NCBI GenBank assembly: GCA_017417385.1 | Contig: JAFPZF010000080.1 | Location: forward strand, 1 to 42,526 | DNA: 42,526 nt | Direction of reading: 5' to 3' | Source: Bacteroidales bacterium | Lineage (GTDB): Bacteria; Bacteroidota; Bacteroidia; Bacteroidales; Marinilabiliaceae | In this document: positions 8,004 through 16,789 of the stretch, in pieces | Layout of the letters: every line of letters begins with the position of its first letter | Numbering within the stretch: the stretch's first letter is position 1 | Made by a program: the position numbers and the translations under genes | The notes under the pieces: generated by a model | Told to the model about the DNA's origin: nothing | Database searches by the model: none | What the model saw: the letters and a program-made list of their open reading frames with translations, nothing else

Positions 8004-9176
8004 ATGAGAGGAAACTTCTCTTATCACAACCCCACGAAACTGTATTTCGGGGAGGATGCGCTGGGCTATCTCAAGGACGAGATGGGCAGCTATGGCAAGA
8101 CTGTGCTGCTGAACTACGGTAGCGGGAGCGTCAAGAGAAACGGGATATACGACGAGGTCGTCAAGATCTTGAAGGAGGCCGGGAAGACTATCGTCGAGAA
8201 CCCGGGCGTCATGAGCAACCCGACACTTGAAAAACTGCGCGAGGGCATCAAGATAGCGAGGGAGAACAAGGTGGACTTCATTGTCTCGCTGGGCGGCGGC
8301 AGCGTCTGCGACTACTCGAAGGGTGTGGCGGCTTCGGTCTATTACGAGGGCGACTGCTGGGAGCTGTTCTGGGTCAAGCAGCGTCAGCCGGAGGCAGGGC
8401 AGAAGATAATCCCGATAGGGTGCATCCTGACGATGGCTGGGACGGGCTCGGAGATGAACGGCGGTAGCGTGATAACGGACGCAGCAACGTCGATGAAGCT
8501 CGGCCATGTCTTCGACGAGAGGCTGATGCCGAAGTTCGCCATCCTGAATCCGAGATATACGATGACGGTGCCAATGGAGCAGATGAAGGCGGGAATATAC
8601 GACATCATGAACCACATCATGGAGCAGTATTTCTCGGACTTCGACGACAACACGAGCGACTACATCGCCGAGGGTCTGATGAGGAGTCTGATTGTCTCCT
8701 CGAGGGTGGCAGTCAAGAATCCGCAGGACTACGAGGCGCGTAGCAACATCATGTGGACGGCGACGTGGGCTCTGAACACGCTGATAGGCTGCGGAAAGTC
8801 TGAGGACTGGATGGTCCACATGATCGGTCACTCCGTCGGAGCGTGGACGCATGCGCCTCACGGCTACTGCCTGGCAGCGGTCAGCATGGCGTACTACAAG
8901 AGGGCGATGAAGCCAGGGCAGGCGAAGTTCGCGAGGTTCGCGAAGAACGTCTGGGGCATAGATGGAGAAGGTAAGAGCGAGGAGACCTTGGCGGCAGAGG
9001 GTATGGAGGCTCTCAAGGCGTGGATGACGGAGATAGGGCTGCCTCTGAAGATCAGCGAGATAGGAGGAACAGCGGAGATGGTAGAGGGTATCACGAAGAC
9101 GACTGTCATATACCCGGCAGGGTATCTCGACCTGAAGGTGGACGACATCAGGGCGATAATAAAGGAAAGTATGTAG
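8004..9176 (+). CDS. Iron-containing alcohol dehydrogenase (BdhA/YqhD type)
   Basis: The 390-residue protein is a group III Fe-dependent dehydrogenase that reduces aldehydes to alcohols with NAD(P)H. It starts MRGNFSYHNPTKLYFGEDAL, the usual N-terminus of NADPH-dependent butanol dehydrogenase-like enzymes. The nucleotide-binding GGGSVCDYSKGVA lies at about 95-107, followed by GTGSEMNGGSVI. Metal-binding residues lie in YDIMNHIMEQYF and in HMIGHSVGAWTHAPHG (about 271-286). The GTG at 7977 would add nine residues (MNNEQKQGD) that family members lack, so the ATG at 8004 is preferred. The gene stands alone between its own promoter and a weak terminator; physiological substrate is unknown. Confidence 0.93.
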   Translation: MRGNFSYHNPTKLYFGEDALGYLKDEMGSYGKTVLLNYGSGSVKRNGIYDEVVKILKEAGKTIVENPGVMSNPTLEKLREGIKIARENKVDFIVSLGGGSVCDYSKGVAASVYYEGDCWELFWVKQRQPEAGQKIIPIGCILTMAGTGSEMNGGSVITDAATSMKLGHVFDERLMPKFAILNPRYTMTVPMEQMKAGIYDIMNHIMEQYFSDFDDNTSDYIAEGLMRSLIVSSRVAVKNPQDYEARSNIMWTATWALNTLIGCGKSEDWMVHMIGHSVGAWTHAPHGYCLAAVSMAYYKRAMKPGQAKFARFAKNVWGIDGEGKSEETLAAEGMEALKAWMTEIGLPLKISEIGGTAEMVEGITKTTVIYPAGYLDLKVDDIRAIIKESM

Positions 9177-9202
9177 GGCTGCTACATCTGTGATAGACGG
9201 GA

Positions 9203-9235
9203 CCTCGGCATCAGTGAAGATGTCGGGGCTCTTTA
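9203..9235 (+). terminator. Terminator-like hairpin after the alcohol dehydrogenase
   Basis: CCTCGGCATC pairs with GATGTCGGGG over 10 base pairs including two G-U pairs, with loop AGTGAA. It is followed only by CTCTTTAG, so the T tract is short. It lies 27 bases past the stop. The rest of the 213-base gap to proC is purine-rich and holds a -7 box at 9348. Confidence 0.45.
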
Positions 9236-9347
9236 GCATATTCTTTGTTGGAAGGGTAGAGGAGGTGTGGAAAGAAACAGATACTTTGGAGACAAGAAAA
9301 TAGAAGTAGAAATAAAGGGAAAAGGGAGAAAGTATGGGGATTTTATA

Positions 9348-9355
9348 TAAATTTG
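9348..9355 (+). promoter_or_regulatory. -7 box TAAATTTG for the proCBA operon
   Basis: This is an exact TAnnTTTG match 34 bases before the proC ATG. A -33 element is not apparent. Confidence 0.55.
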
Positions 9356-9389
9356 TTGCTTTCTGCAAAACAGCAAAAACAGTGGCGAG

Positions 9390-10181
9390 ATGAAAAAGAT
9401 AGCGATCATAGGCGGCGGCAACATGGGTGGCGCAATAGCCAAGGGCATAGTCAAGGCCGGGCTTGTCAAGGCGAGCGAGATAACAGTGACGAGGCGTCAT
9501 GCGGCGTCGCTCGAAGAGTGGTCGTCACTCGGATATAACACGTCGACGGACAACAAGAAGGCCGTCGCGGGGACCGACATCGTGATAGCAGCGGTGAAGC
9601 CGTATCAGACGGAGGGCGTCCTGAAGGAGATAAGCGGTGCTGCGGAGAAGGGCGCATGCCTCATCTCGGTGGCGACGGGCGTCTCGGTGGCTCAGCTCGA
9701 GGACTGGTTTGGCGCCGGTCGGCCAGTCATCCGAGTCATGCCTAACACGGCTGCGGAGGTCGGCGAGAGCCTGACGGCAATAGTCGGCGGCAGCTCTGCC
9801 ACGGCGGAGAATATCAAGGAGGCCCAGGACCTGTTCTCAGCGATAGGTAAGGCGTATGTCGTCACGGAGAGTCAGATGCCTGCTATCACGGCTCTCGCAT
9901 CGTGCGGCATAGCACATGCTCTGCGCTACATCAGGGCAGCCATGGAGAGCGGCATCGAGATGGGCCTGACGAGCAAGATGTCGGCAGAAATAGTCAGTCA
10001 GACGGTCAAGGGAGCTGCAGAACTGATATTGAAGAACGGTAGTCATCCGGAGGTCGAGATCGACAAGGTATGCACTCCGGCTGGTGTCACTATAACAGGT
10101 ATCAACGAGATGGAGCATGCTGGATTCTCGTCGGCTGTGATGAAGGGCATGATGGGGTCGTACAACAAGATTGTCAAGTAG
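9390..10181 (+). CDS. proC: Pyrroline-5-carboxylate reductase
   Basis: This 263-residue enzyme performs the last step of proline synthesis, reducing pyrroline-5-carboxylate with NAD(P)H. The Rossmann motif IAIIGGGNMGGAIAKGIV is at residues 4-21 and AVKPYQ at about 68. RVMPNTAAEVGES follows at about 115, and the substrate-binding region near the C-terminus contains GGxT-related CTPAGVTITGINEME. Length is typical. The stop codon is directly followed by the ATG of proB (no intervening base), so the two are certainly cotranscribed. Confidence 0.97.
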   Translation: MKKIAIIGGGNMGGAIAKGIVKAGLVKASEITVTRRHAASLEEWSSLGYNTSTDNKKAVAGTDIVIAAVKPYQTEGVLKEISGAAEKGACLISVATGVSVAQLEDWFGAGRPVIRVMPNTAAEVGESLTAIVGGSSATAENIKEAQDLFSAIGKAYVVTESQMPAITALASCGIAHALRYIRAAMESGIEMGLTSKMSAEIVSQTVKGAAELILKNGSHPEVEIDKVCTPAGVTITGINEMEHAGFSSAVMKGMMGSYNKIVK

Positions 10182-11264
10182 ATGGCGACATTGACCATTA
10201 AAGTCGGGTCGAACGTCCTGACGGGGAAGGACGGGATGCTGAACACGGCGCGCATGGAGTCGCTCTCGGCGCAGATTGCGTCGCTCATGAAGACGGGACA
10301 CAGGATAGTGCTCGTCTCGAGTGGTGCGATGGCTGCGGGACGAGGAATGACGGACCGTTATAAGGAGCTTGACCCGGTGGCACAGAGGCAGCTCTTGTCG
10401 AGCATCGGTCAGGTGAAACTGATAGACACTTACAAGCAGATATTTGATAGGCACAACCTGTCGATAGGGCAGCTGCTGCTCACTAAGCAGGACCTCAGGA
10501 CGAGGGCTCACTACCTGAACATGAAGAGCTGTATCGAGGTCTTGTGGGCGAGTGGTGTCCTGCCGATAGTCAACGAGAACGATGCTGTCTCGCTGACGGG
10601 ACTGATGTTCACGGACAACGATGAGCTGAGCGGACTGATAGCGTCGATGATGGACTGCGAGAAGTTGCTGATTCTGAGCAATATCGATGGAATCTTTGAT
10701 GGCGACCCGAAGAGTGAGGGGGCGAAAGTCATCAGAGAGGTCAGGCGAGGAACGAGCGTCGCGCAGTACGTACAGGTGACGAAGTCCGACTTCGGAAGGG
10801 GCGGTATGGTGACTAAGTGCCGAATGGCGCAGAAGACGGCGCAGGCTGGCATCGACGTCTACATAGCGAATGGAGCGACGGAGAACGTCATCAGCAGGAT
10901 TGTCGAGGGTGACAAGAACCTGACGTGTACGCATTTCGAGGCGGCAGAGCATAGCACGGCGGTCAAGAAGTGGATAGCATATTCTGACGGGTTTGCGACG
11001 GCAAGGATAATCGTCAACGACGGTGCAGTCGCGGCGCTTCAGGACGAGAACATAGCGAAGAGTCTGTTGCCAGTCGGGATAGAGACGATCGAGGGTGACT
11101 TCAAGAAGGACGACATCGTCATGATATGCAAGAAGGACGGCTCGGCGATAGGCGTCGGGCGAGCTGCGACAGACAAGGAGACGGCGATGAGGAGCAGGAA
11201 GACGAAGAAGCAGCGCCCGACGATACACTACGACTACATGTATATATATCCGACATTCAGATAA
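10182..11264 (+). CDS. proB: Glutamate 5-kinase with C-terminal PUA domain
   Basis: The 360-residue protein phosphorylates glutamate to gamma-glutamyl phosphate, the first and usually proline-inhibited step of proline synthesis. The amino-acid kinase domain has VKVGSNVL-like TIKVGSNVLTGKDG (5-18), VLVSSGAMAAGRG (about 44-56), VNENDAVS (about 131) and FTDNDELSGLIA. These are followed by SNIDGIFDGDP and the GRGGMVTKCRMAQKTAQAG substrate loop. Residues from about 270 on (NDGAVAALQDENIAKSLLP, FKKDDIVMICKKDG, IGVGRAA) are a PUA domain. proA starts only 4 bases after the stop codon. Confidence 0.96.
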   Translation: MATLTIKVGSNVLTGKDGMLNTARMESLSAQIASLMKTGHRIVLVSSGAMAAGRGMTDRYKELDPVAQRQLLSSIGQVKLIDTYKQIFDRHNLSIGQLLLTKQDLRTRAHYLNMKSCIEVLWASGVLPIVNENDAVSLTGLMFTDNDELSGLIASMMDCEKLLILSNIDGIFDGDPKSEGAKVIREVRRGTSVAQYVQVTKSDFGRGGMVTKCRMAQKTAQAGIDVYIANGATENVISRIVEGDKNLTCTHFEAAEHSTAVKKWIAYSDGFATARIIVNDGAVAALQDENIAKSLLPVGIETIEGDFKKDDIVMICKKDGSAIGVGRAATDKETAMRSRKTKKQRPTIHYDYMYIYPTFR

Positions 11265-11268
11265 AGGG

Positions 11269-12522
11269 ATGAGCAGAGACAACGTACAACTGTTACTCGA
11301 GAAGGCTAAGGCTGCGGCACGCAAGATGCCGAGCGTCACGGCAGAGCAGACGTCGGCGGCGCTGAAGGCCATAGCGGACAAGCTGGAGAAGAACGTCGAC
11401 CGCATAGTAGCGGCGAATGTCATCGACCTGAGGAGCATGGACGAGAGCGACTACAGGTATGACAGGCTGAAGCTGACGGCGGAGCGCATAGCCGGGATTG
11501 CGGCGGACACGCGGGCAGTCAGCGAGCTCCCGTCGCCTGTCGGGGAACTGATAGACAGCAGGGTGCGTCCTAACGGGCTTAAGATAGACAGAGTCCGAGT
11601 CCCGATAGGTGTCGTCGGTGTCATCTACGAGGCGAGGCCTAACGTCACGGTCGACGTGACGGCGATAGCGCTCAGGAGCGGGAATGCCGTGATTCTGAAG
11701 GGCGGCAAGGATGCGCACGAGAGCAACATAATCCTCGTCGAGCTGATAAAGGAGGCGATAGGCGAGGCGGGACTTGACCCGGAGGCCGTACAGCTGTTGC
11801 CAGACGACCATGAGGCGGCAGAGATCCTGATGAAGGCCGTAGGCTATGTGGACTTGTTGATTCCGAGGGGCAGTCAGAGGCTGATAGCGGCTGTCAACGA
11901 GAACTCTAAGGTGCCGGTGATAGAGACTGGTGCGGGTGTCGTCCACACCTATTTCGACGAGGAGGGCGACCTCGAGAAGGGCAAAGCGATAGTCTGCAAT
12001 GCCAAGACGAGACGTGTCAGCGTCTGCAATGCACTGGACTGCCTGATAGTCCACAGCAGCAGACTGAAGGACCTGCCAGAGCTCCTGAGGCCTACGGGCG
12101 AGAAGGGCACGGAGGTCAGGGCCGACGAGAGGGCATACGCGGCTCTTGAGGGACGGTATGCAGGGGAACTGCTACGCATGGAGGCCGAGGACTATGGGAA
12201 GGAGTTCCTGGCGTTGCGGCTTGCAGTCGTGACGGTCGACAGTTTTGACGAGGCGCTGGAGTACATATACAAGTACAGCTTGAAACATTCCGAGGCGATA
12301 GTCACGGAGAACAAGGAGAAAGCTGAGCGCTTCCTGCGGGAGGTCGATGCGGCATGCTGCTACGTGAATGCGAGCACGGCGTTTACCGACGGGGCGCAGT
12401 TCGGACTCGGAGCGGAGATAGGCATCAGCACGCAGAAGATGCATGCGAGAGGACCTATGGCGCTGAGGGAGCTGACGTCTTACAAGTGGCTGATAAGGGG
12501 CGAGGGGCAGACGAGACCATAA
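11269..12522 (+). CDS. proA: Gamma-glutamyl phosphate reductase
   Basis: This 417-residue enzyme reduces gamma-glutamyl phosphate to glutamate semialdehyde with NADPH. It has the ALDH fold with VRVPIGVVGVIYEARPNVTVD (conserved family segment), GNAVILKGGKDAHESN and QLLPDDHEAAEILMKAVGYVDLLIPRG. The catalytic-cysteine region is NAKTRRVSVCNALDCLIVH, and the C-terminal AEIGISTQKMHARGPMAL completes the signature. It ends the proC-proB-proA cluster. All three steps from glutamate to proline are thus encoded in 3.1 kb. Length and all key motifs are intact. Confidence 0.97.
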   Translation: MSRDNVQLLLEKAKAAARKMPSVTAEQTSAALKAIADKLEKNVDRIVAANVIDLRSMDESDYRYDRLKLTAERIAGIAADTRAVSELPSPVGELIDSRVRPNGLKIDRVRVPIGVVGVIYEARPNVTVDVTAIALRSGNAVILKGGKDAHESNIILVELIKEAIGEAGLDPEAVQLLPDDHEAAEILMKAVGYVDLLIPRGSQRLIAAVNENSKVPVIETGAGVVHTYFDEEGDLEKGKAIVCNAKTRRVSVCNALDCLIVHSSRLKDLPELLRPTGEKGTEVRADERAYAALEGRYAGELLRMEAEDYGKEFLALRLAVVTVDSFDEALEYIYKYSLKHSEAIVTENKEKAERFLREVDAACCYVNASTAFTDGAQFGLGAEIGISTQKMHARGPMALRELTSYKWLIRGEGQTRP

Positions 12523-12564
12523 ATGGCTTCTGTAAGCGGCTGAACACACACTAAAAACTAAGAA

Positions 12565-13581
12565 ATGAGAAGGTGGATGATAGTGGGAATGATCTTGGCG
12601 CTAGTGGCATGTTTTGTCGTGACTGGCGAGACGTGGGCACAGCCGAGGCATCCGCACAAGTTGCAGCCGACGACGACACCGTGGGCTCATGACCCGTCGA
12701 TAGTCCCATGCGGAGACACGACGTATGTCTTCTGCACAGGGATGGGGATTGGACAGCTATACTCTACTGACATGAAGACGTGGCACTATGGGCACCCCGT
12801 GCTGGACACTCTGCCGAACTGGGTGTACGAGAAGCTGCCGCAGGCGACGATGCACGTATGGGCACCAGACGTCATCTACAGGAAGGGTGTGTGGCACATC
12901 TTCTACTGCTGCTCGGTCTTCGGGAAGAACACGTCGGTCATAGGGCATGCGGTGAACAAGACGTTGAACCAGGAGAGCCCCGCATACAAGTGGGAAGACA
13001 GGGGAATGATATTGCAGTCGGTCCCAGGAAGGGACGAGTGGAACGCGATAGACCCGAACATAGTAGTCGACGAGAACGACGTCCCGTGGATGACCTTCGG
13101 CTCGTTCTGGGGAGGCATCAAGCTAGTGAGACTGAAGGACGACCTGAGCGGTGTCGCATATCCCGAGGAGTGGCGGACGCTGGCGGTCAGATTCCCTAAG
13201 GAGCTGAGGATGAAGGAGAATGCGATAGAGGCGCCCTACATCTTCAAGCATGACGGGTGGTATTACCTCTTCGTCTCGCAGGACTACTGCTGTCAGGGAC
13301 TGAACAGCACGTACAAAGTCGTCGTCGGGCGGAGCAAGAGCGTCACCGGGCCGTATGTCGATGCTAACGAGGTCAAGATGACGGACGGAGGCGGGACGCT
13401 GGTCGCAGAGGGAGACAAGGTCAAATGGCAGGCTATGGGGCATAACTCGATAGCGACAGTCAAGGGACAGGACAGGGTCGCGATACACGCTTACGACATC
13501 AAGGATGGGCGACCGATATTGCAGACGCCGCTCGTCGAGTGGGATAAGGACGGATGGCCGCACCTGAACTGGGACAAGTAA
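12565..13581 (+). CDS. Secreted GH43 family glycoside hydrolase (endo-arabinanase-like)
   Basis: The 338-residue protein has a signal peptide (about residues 1-25, ending ETWAQ) and one five-bladed beta-propeller domain. GH43 catalytic positions are seen: the base Asp43 in WAHDPSIV, the pKa-modulating Asp at about 162 in NAIDPNIVVD, and the acid Glu at about 222 in NAIEAPYIFKHDGWYYLF. WAPDVIYRKGVWHIFYCCS and the MTFGSFWGGIKLV segment are typical of arabinan endo-1,5-alpha-L-arabinosidases. No SusC/SusD genes are nearby, so it is not in an evident polysaccharide utilization locus. It probably trims arabinan side chains of pectin; beta-xylosidase or galactan activity remains possible. Confidence 0.88.
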   Translation: MRRWMIVGMILALVACFVVTGETWAQPRHPHKLQPTTTPWAHDPSIVPCGDTTYVFCTGMGIGQLYSTDMKTWHYGHPVLDTLPNWVYEKLPQATMHVWAPDVIYRKGVWHIFYCCSVFGKNTSVIGHAVNKTLNQESPAYKWEDRGMILQSVPGRDEWNAIDPNIVVDENDVPWMTFGSFWGGIKLVRLKDDLSGVAYPEEWRTLAVRFPKELRMKENAIEAPYIFKHDGWYYLFVSQDYCCQGLNSTYKVVVGRSKSVTGPYVDANEVKMTDGGGTLVAEGDKVKWQAMGHNSIATVKGQDRVAIHAYDIKDGRPILQTPLVEWDKDGWPHLNWDK

Positions 13582-13625
13582 AGATGAATACAAAGGACTG
13601 AAAAAAAGACAAAGGAGAGTCTGAC

Positions 13626-14216
13626 ATGGCAAAAGAGAGAGAGTGCGCATACGACGTGGAGGACATGCGCGAGGCAGTGAACACGATGAGGAATGGCGGG
13701 ATAATACTATATCCGACTGACACCGTGTGGGGGATCGGCTGTGACGCGACGAACGAGGAGGCGGTCAGCAGGATATACAAGCTCAAGAGGCGCGAGGAGA
13801 CGAAGAGCATGCTCGTGCTGGTCGAGAGCGTCTTGAAGGTGAAGAGCTACGTCGGGGGAATACCGGACGTAGGGTATGACATGATGGACATCACGGACAA
13901 GCCGCTGACGATGATACTGGACGGTGCGAAGAACCTCGCGAAGAACTTGATAGCCGAGGACGGGTCGATAGGGATAAGGGTCACGAACGAGGAGTTCAGT
14001 CACGACCTGTGCTACAGGCTCGGGAAGGCAATCGTCTCGACGTCGGCGAACATCAGTGGCGAGCCGGCAGCGGCGATATTCAGCGAGATCAGTCAGGAGA
14101 TAATAGACGGTGTGGACTACGTCGTCAAGTATAGGCAGGGTGACATGAGGCGGGCTAAGCCGTCGTCGATAGTCAGGCTGCACAATGACGGAAGGGTCGC
14201 GATAATCAGACAATAG
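13626..14216 (+). CDS. tsaC: L-threonylcarbamoyladenylate synthase (TsaC/YrdC)
   Basis: This 196-residue single-domain enzyme condenses threonine, bicarbonate and ATP into threonylcarbamoyl-AMP, the donor for t6A on tRNA. The YrdC fold shows GGIILYPTDTVWGIGCDATN (25-44), the KxR-type IYKLKRREETKSMLVLV, and PLTMILDGAKNLA. Later come GSIGIRVTNEEFS and STSANISGEPAA. It lacks the extra Sua5 domain. The ATG at 13626 follows the arabinanase stop by 44 bases. It works with TsaB (6323-7003) and with TsaD/TsaE, which are not in this window. Confidence 0.93.
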   Translation: MAKERECAYDVEDMREAVNTMRNGGIILYPTDTVWGIGCDATNEEAVSRIYKLKRREETKSMLVLVESVLKVKSYVGGIPDVGYDMMDITDKPLTMILDGAKNLAKNLIAEDGSIGIRVTNEEFSHDLCYRLGKAIVSTSANISGEPAAAIFSEISQEIIDGVDYVVKYRQGDMRRAKPSSIVRLHNDGRVAIIRQ

Positions 14217-14318
14217 GAGAAAAGGGGAGAAGGAAGAGGAGAAAAAAGAGGGGAAGAGAAGGAACAATAAGGTGGAGAGAGAACAAGAAGACAACAGATA
14301 ACAACAACATAACAACAG
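14217..14318. other. Purine-rich intergenic tract
   Basis: About 100 bases between tsaC and the thioesterase are almost free of C and T on the plus strand (runs such as GGGGAGAAGGAAGAGGAG), ending in AACAACAT repeats before the ATG. No promoter box or hairpin is evident. The same composition recurs in gaps near 14808-14890, 16640-16700, 20470-20550 and 27640-27745. Confidence 0.6.
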
Positions 14319-14768
14319 ATGAAGAAAGAGTATGCGGTAGACATCGACACGTACAGGTTTGGTGTCGTCACGCCGATACAGGTGCGGTTCAATGACATAG
14401 ACGGATTTGGACATGCGAACAACAATGCGATGCAGACGTATTTTGACCTTGGGAGGGCGGAATACCTGAGCAGAGTGGTCGGGCTGGACTTCTACAAACA
14501 GGACGAGACGCTCCTGATAGTCAGTTACACGACGGACTTCATGGAGCAGGTCCGTTATGGCGACAAGGTGGAGGTCCGGACTGCTGTCTATGGGATAGGG
14601 CGCAGGAGCGTGAAGATCTTGACGGCGCTGGTGAACACAGTGACAGGGAGGACGTGTGCGGTCTCGGATGCCGTGATGTCGGGCTTCAGCAAGGCTACGC
14701 AGCAGAGCATCGAGATAAGTAGCGAGTGGAGGAGGAAGATTGGGGAGATTGAGGGGAGAGAGTTTTAG
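14319..14768 (+). CDS. Hotdog-fold acyl-CoA thioesterase (YbgC/4HBT type)
   Basis: This 149-residue protein has the 4HBT active-site region VRFNDIDGFGHANNNAMQTYFD at about 23-44. The Asp in NDID and the GHxNN sequence form the catalytic loop of YbgC-like thioesterases. EYLSRVVGLDFY and VSYTTDFMEQVRYGDKVEV complete the hotdog fold. It would hydrolyse acyl-CoA or acyl-ACP thioesters in the cytosol; the chain length is not predictable. It lies downstream of tsaC in the same direction and ahead of a gap with a repeat fragment and the glyS promoter. Confidence 0.88.
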   Translation: MKKEYAVDIDTYRFGVVTPIQVRFNDIDGFGHANNNAMQTYFDLGRAEYLSRVVGLDFYKQDETLLIVSYTTDFMEQVRYGDKVEVRTAVYGIGRRSVKILTALVNTVTGRTCAVSDAVMSGFSKATQQSIEISSEWRRKIGEIEGREF

Positions 14769-14775
14769 GTGACAG

Positions 14776-14807
14776 CAATTAGCAATGTGCAATTAGGGTC
14801 GGAGAGG
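14776..14807 (+). repeat. Short copy of the AATTAGCAATGTGCAATTAG repeat module
   Basis: CAATTAGCAATGTGCAATTA followed by GGGTCGGAGAGG matches a module found near 42047-42066 and, inverted, near 1050-1070. This is the smallest copy seen. The rest of the 221-base gap to glyS is purine-rich plus a promoter. Confidence 0.65.
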
Positions 14808-14914
14808 TGCGAGGTGGCGTAAGGGAACGGAGGAGAAGAGGAGTAAGAAGGTCAATATAGAGGGAGAGGAGAGAATAAAAGGGGAATAAGGTCAGAAATA
14901 TCAGTGTTTTTGAA

Positions 14915-14922
14915 TAACTTTG
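14915..14922 (+). promoter_or_regulatory. -7 box TAACTTTG for glyS
   Basis: This is an exact TAnnTTTG match, 67 bases upstream of the glyS ATG. No TTG is found at the ideal -33 distance. Confidence 0.55.
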
Positions 14923-14989
14923 CGGTCGGTTAAGAGCCTGAAATATAGAAGAGGAATAAAAAAATAGAACAAGAAATATAGGCAAAGAA

Positions 14990-16555
14990 ATGGCAGAGGA
15001 CGTTTTCAAGAAGCTCGTGGCTCACTGCAAGGAGTATGGATTTGTATTCCCGAGCAGCGAGATATATGACGGATTGGGCGCGGTCTACGACTACGGACAG
15101 AACGGAGTCGAGATGAAGAACAACATCAAGAAGTACTGGTGGGATGCGATGGTGAAGCTGAACGACAATGTCGTCGGTCTCGACTCGTCGATCTTCATGC
15201 ACCCGACGATATGGAAGGCGAGCGGACACGTCGACGCTTTCAACGACCCATTGATAGACAACAGGGACTCGAAGAAGAGGTACAGGGCTGACGTCTTGAT
15301 CGAGGAGCAGATAGCGAAGTATGACGAGAAGATCGAGAAGGAGGTAGCTAAGGCGCGTAAGCGTTTTGGCGACTCGTTTGACGAGGCTAAGTTCATGGAG
15401 ACGTCGGAGCACGTGAAGGCGCATGCTGCGAAGAGGGACGCCCTCCACGAGAGGTACAAGAAGGCGATGAACGACAACAACCTCGAGGAACTGAAGCAGA
15501 TCATCATCGACGAGGAGATTGTATGTCCGATCTCGGGCACGAAGAACTGGACGGACGTCAGGCAGTTCAACCTGATGTTCTCGACGGAGATGGGTTCGAC
15601 GGCGGACGGCTCGATGAAGATTTACCTTCGTCCGGAGACGGCACAGGGCATCTTCGTCAACTTCCTGAACGTCCAGAAGACGGGCAGAATGAAGATTCCG
15701 TTTGGCATCGCGCAGATCGGCAAGGCGTTCAGGAACGAGATCGTCGCTAGGCAGTTCATCTTCCGCATGAGGGAGTTTGAGCAGATGGAGATGCAGTTCT
15801 TCGTACGTCCGGGCGAGGAGATGAAGTGGTTCGCATACTGGAAGAACTTCCGTCTGAACTGGCACAAGGCGCTGGGCATGGGCGACGAGAACTATCAGTA
15901 TCATGATCACGAGAAGCTCGCGCACTATGCAAATGCGGCTACGGATATCGAGTTCAGGATGCCGTTTGGCTTCAAGGAGGTCGAGGGTATCCACTCGAGG
16001 ACGAATTTCGACCTCAGCCAGCACCAGCAGTACTCTGGCAAGAAGATGCAGTACTTCGACCCGGAGACCAACGAGAGCTACGTCCCGTATGTCATCGAGA
16101 CCTCTATCGGTGTCGACCGTATGTTCCTCTCTATCATGGCTGGCGCTTACACCGAGGAGCAGCTTGAGGGAGGCGACAGCAGGGTAGTCCTGAAGTTGCC
16201 GCCAGTACTCGCACCGGTGAAGATGGCAGTCCTGCCGCTCGTCAAGAAGGACGGTATGCCGGAGAAGGCTCATCAGATAGTTGACTCGATGAAGCTCGAG
16301 ATGAACGTCGCATACGACGAGAAGGACTCGATCGGCAAGAGGTACAGGAGGCAGGATGCGATAGGCACTCCGTACTGCGTAACCGTCGATGGTCAGACGC
16401 TCGAGGACGACACCGTCACGCTGCGCGACAGGGACACCATGGAGCAGAAGAGGGTGAAGATCAGCGAGCTGCATGACATCCTCTACAGGAAGGTCAGCGG
16501 ACATGAGCTCTTCGAGAGGCTGATAAAGGTTCAGAGGGAGACGGCCGTAAAGTAA
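14990..16555 (+). CDS. glyS: Glycyl-tRNA synthetase (single-chain, alpha2 type)
   Basis: The 521-residue class II synthetase charges tRNA-Gly. Visible hallmarks are YDGLGAVYDYG near residue 24, RPETAQGIFVNFLNV (about 213-227) and the motif 2 region RNEIVARQFIFRMREFEQMEMQFF. GFKEVEGIHSRTNFDL follows, then motif 3 ETSIGVDRMFLSIM. The C-terminal anticodon-binding domain is at about 410-521 (LAPVKMAVLPLVKKDG, RYRRQDAIGTPYCVTVDG). This is the eukaryote/archaea-like homodimeric form normally present in Bacteroidetes, not the alpha2beta2 enzyme. A hairpin terminator follows. Confidence 0.97.
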   Translation: MAEDVFKKLVAHCKEYGFVFPSSEIYDGLGAVYDYGQNGVEMKNNIKKYWWDAMVKLNDNVVGLDSSIFMHPTIWKASGHVDAFNDPLIDNRDSKKRYRADVLIEEQIAKYDEKIEKEVAKARKRFGDSFDEAKFMETSEHVKAHAAKRDALHERYKKAMNDNNLEELKQIIIDEEIVCPISGTKNWTDVRQFNLMFSTEMGSTADGSMKIYLRPETAQGIFVNFLNVQKTGRMKIPFGIAQIGKAFRNEIVARQFIFRMREFEQMEMQFFVRPGEEMKWFAYWKNFRLNWHKALGMGDENYQYHDHEKLAHYANAATDIEFRMPFGFKEVEGIHSRTNFDLSQHQQYSGKKMQYFDPETNESYVPYVIETSIGVDRMFLSIMAGAYTEEQLEGGDSRVVLKLPPVLAPVKMAVLPLVKKDGMPEKAHQIVDSMKLEMNVAYDEKDSIGKRYRRQDAIGTPYCVTVDGQTLEDDTVTLRDRDTMEQKRVKISELHDILYRKVSGHELFERLIKVQRETAVK

Positions 16556-16584
16556 ATCTGATAGCTTATTGAGATTTAGATAGC

Positions 16585-16628
16585 AGTGGCGGGGTCTCGG
16601 AAGAGGCTCCGCCACTAAGTTTATTGTA
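16585..16628 (+). terminator. Hairpin terminator after glyS
   Basis: AGTGGCGG pairs with CCGCCACT, and an inner CTC/GAG pairing closes a small loop. It is followed by AAGTTTATTG, a weak T-rich tail. It lies 30 bases past the glyS stop codon. Confidence 0.65.
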
Positions 16629-16708
16629 GTGCGGAGAGGGGAAGAAGTGTTGAAGAAGTGTTGAAGGAGAGAAGAGGGAGAGATGAGTGGAGGTAGGGGG
16701 AGAATGAG

Positions 16709-16716
16709 TAACTTTG
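16709..16716 (+). promoter_or_regulatory. -7 box TAACTTTG for the MATE gene
   Basis: This is an exact TAnnTTTG match 73 bases before the GTG start of the exporter gene. It lies at the end of a purine-rich tract. Confidence 0.55.
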
Positions 16717-16742
16717 CAGAGGATGGTCGGCAGCGGGCAGGG

Positions 16743-16787
16743 ATGCCGGAACTGTCGGACATGATAAAGAAGCAACAAAGAGAATAG
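16743..16787 (+). CDS. Possible 14-codon leader ORF upstream of the MATE exporter
   Basis: An ATG at 16743 opens a 14-residue frame (MPELSDMIKKQQRE) that ends in TAG two bases before the GTG start of the exporter. It begins about 26 bases after the -7 box, the position expected of a leader peptide. It has no recognisable family and could be chance; ribosomes ending here could re-initiate on the exporter. Confidence 0.2.
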   Translation: MPELSDMIKKQQRE

Positions 16788-16789
16788 AC

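Noticed and set aside
7764-9500. A 578-codon minus-strand open frame over the alcohol dehydrogenase
   Set aside because: The + strand gene has all family motifs; the opposite frame is rich in Arg, His and Leu, as expected of a shadow in GC-rich DNA.
9837-11438. A 533-codon minus-strand frame over proC and proB
   Set aside because: It is a shadow of two well-supported proline genes and spans their junction without a start region or promoter.
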